A DNA stretch of 64,000 nt from Salinispora arenicola (lineage in GTDB: Bacteria > Actinomycetota > Actinomycetes > Mycobacteriales > Micromonosporaceae), in assembly GCF_006716065.1 (NCBI RefSeq), contig NZ_VFOL01000001.1, positions 186,001-250,000 of the forward strand. Direction: 5' to 3'. Position numbers and translations under genes: made by a program. Below, one piece after another: positions 63,333-64,000 of the stretch. The stretch's first letter is position 1. Each line of letters begins with the position of its first letter. The notes beneath the pieces were generated by a model. The model did not search any database, was not told where the DNA came from, and saw nothing but the letters and a program-made list of their open reading frames with translations.

Positions 63333-64000
63333 ATGTTTAGTTCTGTAAACGGTGCGTCGCCCGGCACCAAGCCCGCCACGCAGAGGCGCTCCCGTGAGAC
63401 CCGGGACAAGCTCATCACCGCACTGGACGAACTGCTCCATGAGAAGAACTTCGACGCAATCAGCGTCGCGGAGATCGCCAACCGGGCCGGTGTGTCCGTG
63501 GCGTCGGTCTACCAGCGCTTCGACAACCACAACGCCGCGGTCGCCATTCTCGTCGCCCTGTACCTGCGTCGGGTGACGCAATGGTGGAATGACTTCTCCC
63601 GGGACAGCCCCGAGCCGATCGGCCGCACCTCGCTGCGCGAGGCACTCGTCCAGGTCGGCCGCGCGGCGTGGCGTCAATCCGACGACCTGCGCTACGTCAT
63701 GCAACCGGCCTACCTCCAGTCGCGCTTGCACCCTGATCTGCTCGATGAGCACTGGCGGCGCCAGGAGGAGGTTGCCGTGTCCGGCTTTCGCTCGCTGCTA
63801 CAGAATCACGCCGACGAGATACGCCACTCGGATTTGACCCGAGCGGCCAGCATGTCTGCGTACTTCTTCAACCTGATGTTCTTGGGACGCCTGCTTCACC
63901 CAGCGGGGATGTCTGGCTGGAACCTTCCCACCGATGTCGACGAGTTCGCCGAGGAACTCGCCGACTTCGTATGTGGATATCTCGGTGTCGCACGCGCCAC
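63333..64000 (+). CDS. TetR-family regulator, C-terminus cut by window edge
   Basis: At least 222 residues, open to the right edge. The DNA-binding domain is RSRETRDKLITALDELLHEK, then AISVAEIANRAGVSVASVYQRF (about residues 20-62). A helical ligand domain follows (LREALVQVGRAAW, MSAYFFNLMFLGRLL). The ATG at 63333 overlaps a TAAAC-N9-GTTTA dyad that could serve autoregulation. It is divergent from the oxidoreductase gene across a 486-bp gap whose GC-rich part (about 62960-63290) holds nothing recognisable. Confidence 0.88.
   Translation, partial: MFSSVNGASPGTKPATQRRSRETRDKLITALDELLHEKNFDAISVAEIANRAGVSVASVYQRFDNHNAAVAILVALYLRRVTQWWNDFSRDSPEPIGRTSLREALVQVGRAAWRQSDDLRYVMQPAYLQSRLHPDLLDEHWRRQEEVAVSGFRSLLQNHADEIRHSDLTRAASMSAYFFNLMFLGRLLHPAGMSGWNLPTDVDEFAEELADFVCGYLGVARA

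Overview
This is a high-GC actinomycete chromosome segment. The marks are strongly GC-biased third codon positions, many GTG/TTG starts, dense LacI/TetR/XRE regulators and an actinobacterial-type gene cluster. The sequence alone does not fix the genus; a Micromonosporaceae-like host is a reasonable guess. No tRNA, rRNA, CRISPR array or intact insertion sequence was seen.

Layout. (1) 1-11.8 kb: a host-glycan/mannan utilisation locus. A minus-strand operon encodes a sugar-binding lipoprotein, two CUT1 permeases, a GH85 endo-beta-N-acetylglucosaminidase and a GH38 alpha-mannosidase cut by the left edge. A divergent LacI regulator and a clan-A glycosidase follow. Two near-identical 12-bp palindromes are probable LacI operators. 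(2) 12-19.2 kb: ordinary metabolic genes (SDR, GH15 hydrolase, small membrane protein, FAD/Fe-S dehydrogenase fusion). (3) 18.8-24 kb: a decay zone with a frameshifted P450, a GNAT remnant, a seven-bladed RCC1 protein with an LPxTG-type tail, a collapsed second RCC1 copy containing a hexanucleotide repeat, and a 24-bp tandem repeat.

(4) 24.1-58.2 kb: the main feature, a biosynthetic gene cluster whose content and order closely parallel, from memory, the triacsin (N-hydroxytriazene) cluster of Streptomyces. A polyene module has KR, KS, a short KS/CLF-like protein, UbiD, two MaoC dehydratases, a KASIII-like enzyme, PPTase and ACP. A nitrite/N-N module has a fumarase-superfamily lyase (CreD-like), an AMP-forming enzyme (CreM-like) and a large flavoprotein (CreE/FzmM-like). 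A hydrazinoacetate module has a lysine N-hydroxylase, a cupin-methionyl-tRNA-synthetase fusion and a DAO-type oxidase. A loading/tailoring module has an AMP ligase, ACP, GNAT and acyl-CoA dehydrogenase. Two saccharopine-dehydrogenase-type genes could regenerate the lysine carrier. A convergent long-chain acyl-CoA synthetase at the end may be a target copy for self-resistance, since triacsins inhibit these enzymes. Two CrtI-like oxidase/ferredoxin-reductase pairs, one at the upstream end and one mid-cluster, are paralogous.

(5) 59-64 kb: three TetR regulators, each near a redox enzyme or running off the right edge. Functions are inferred from motifs and context; no database search was possible.
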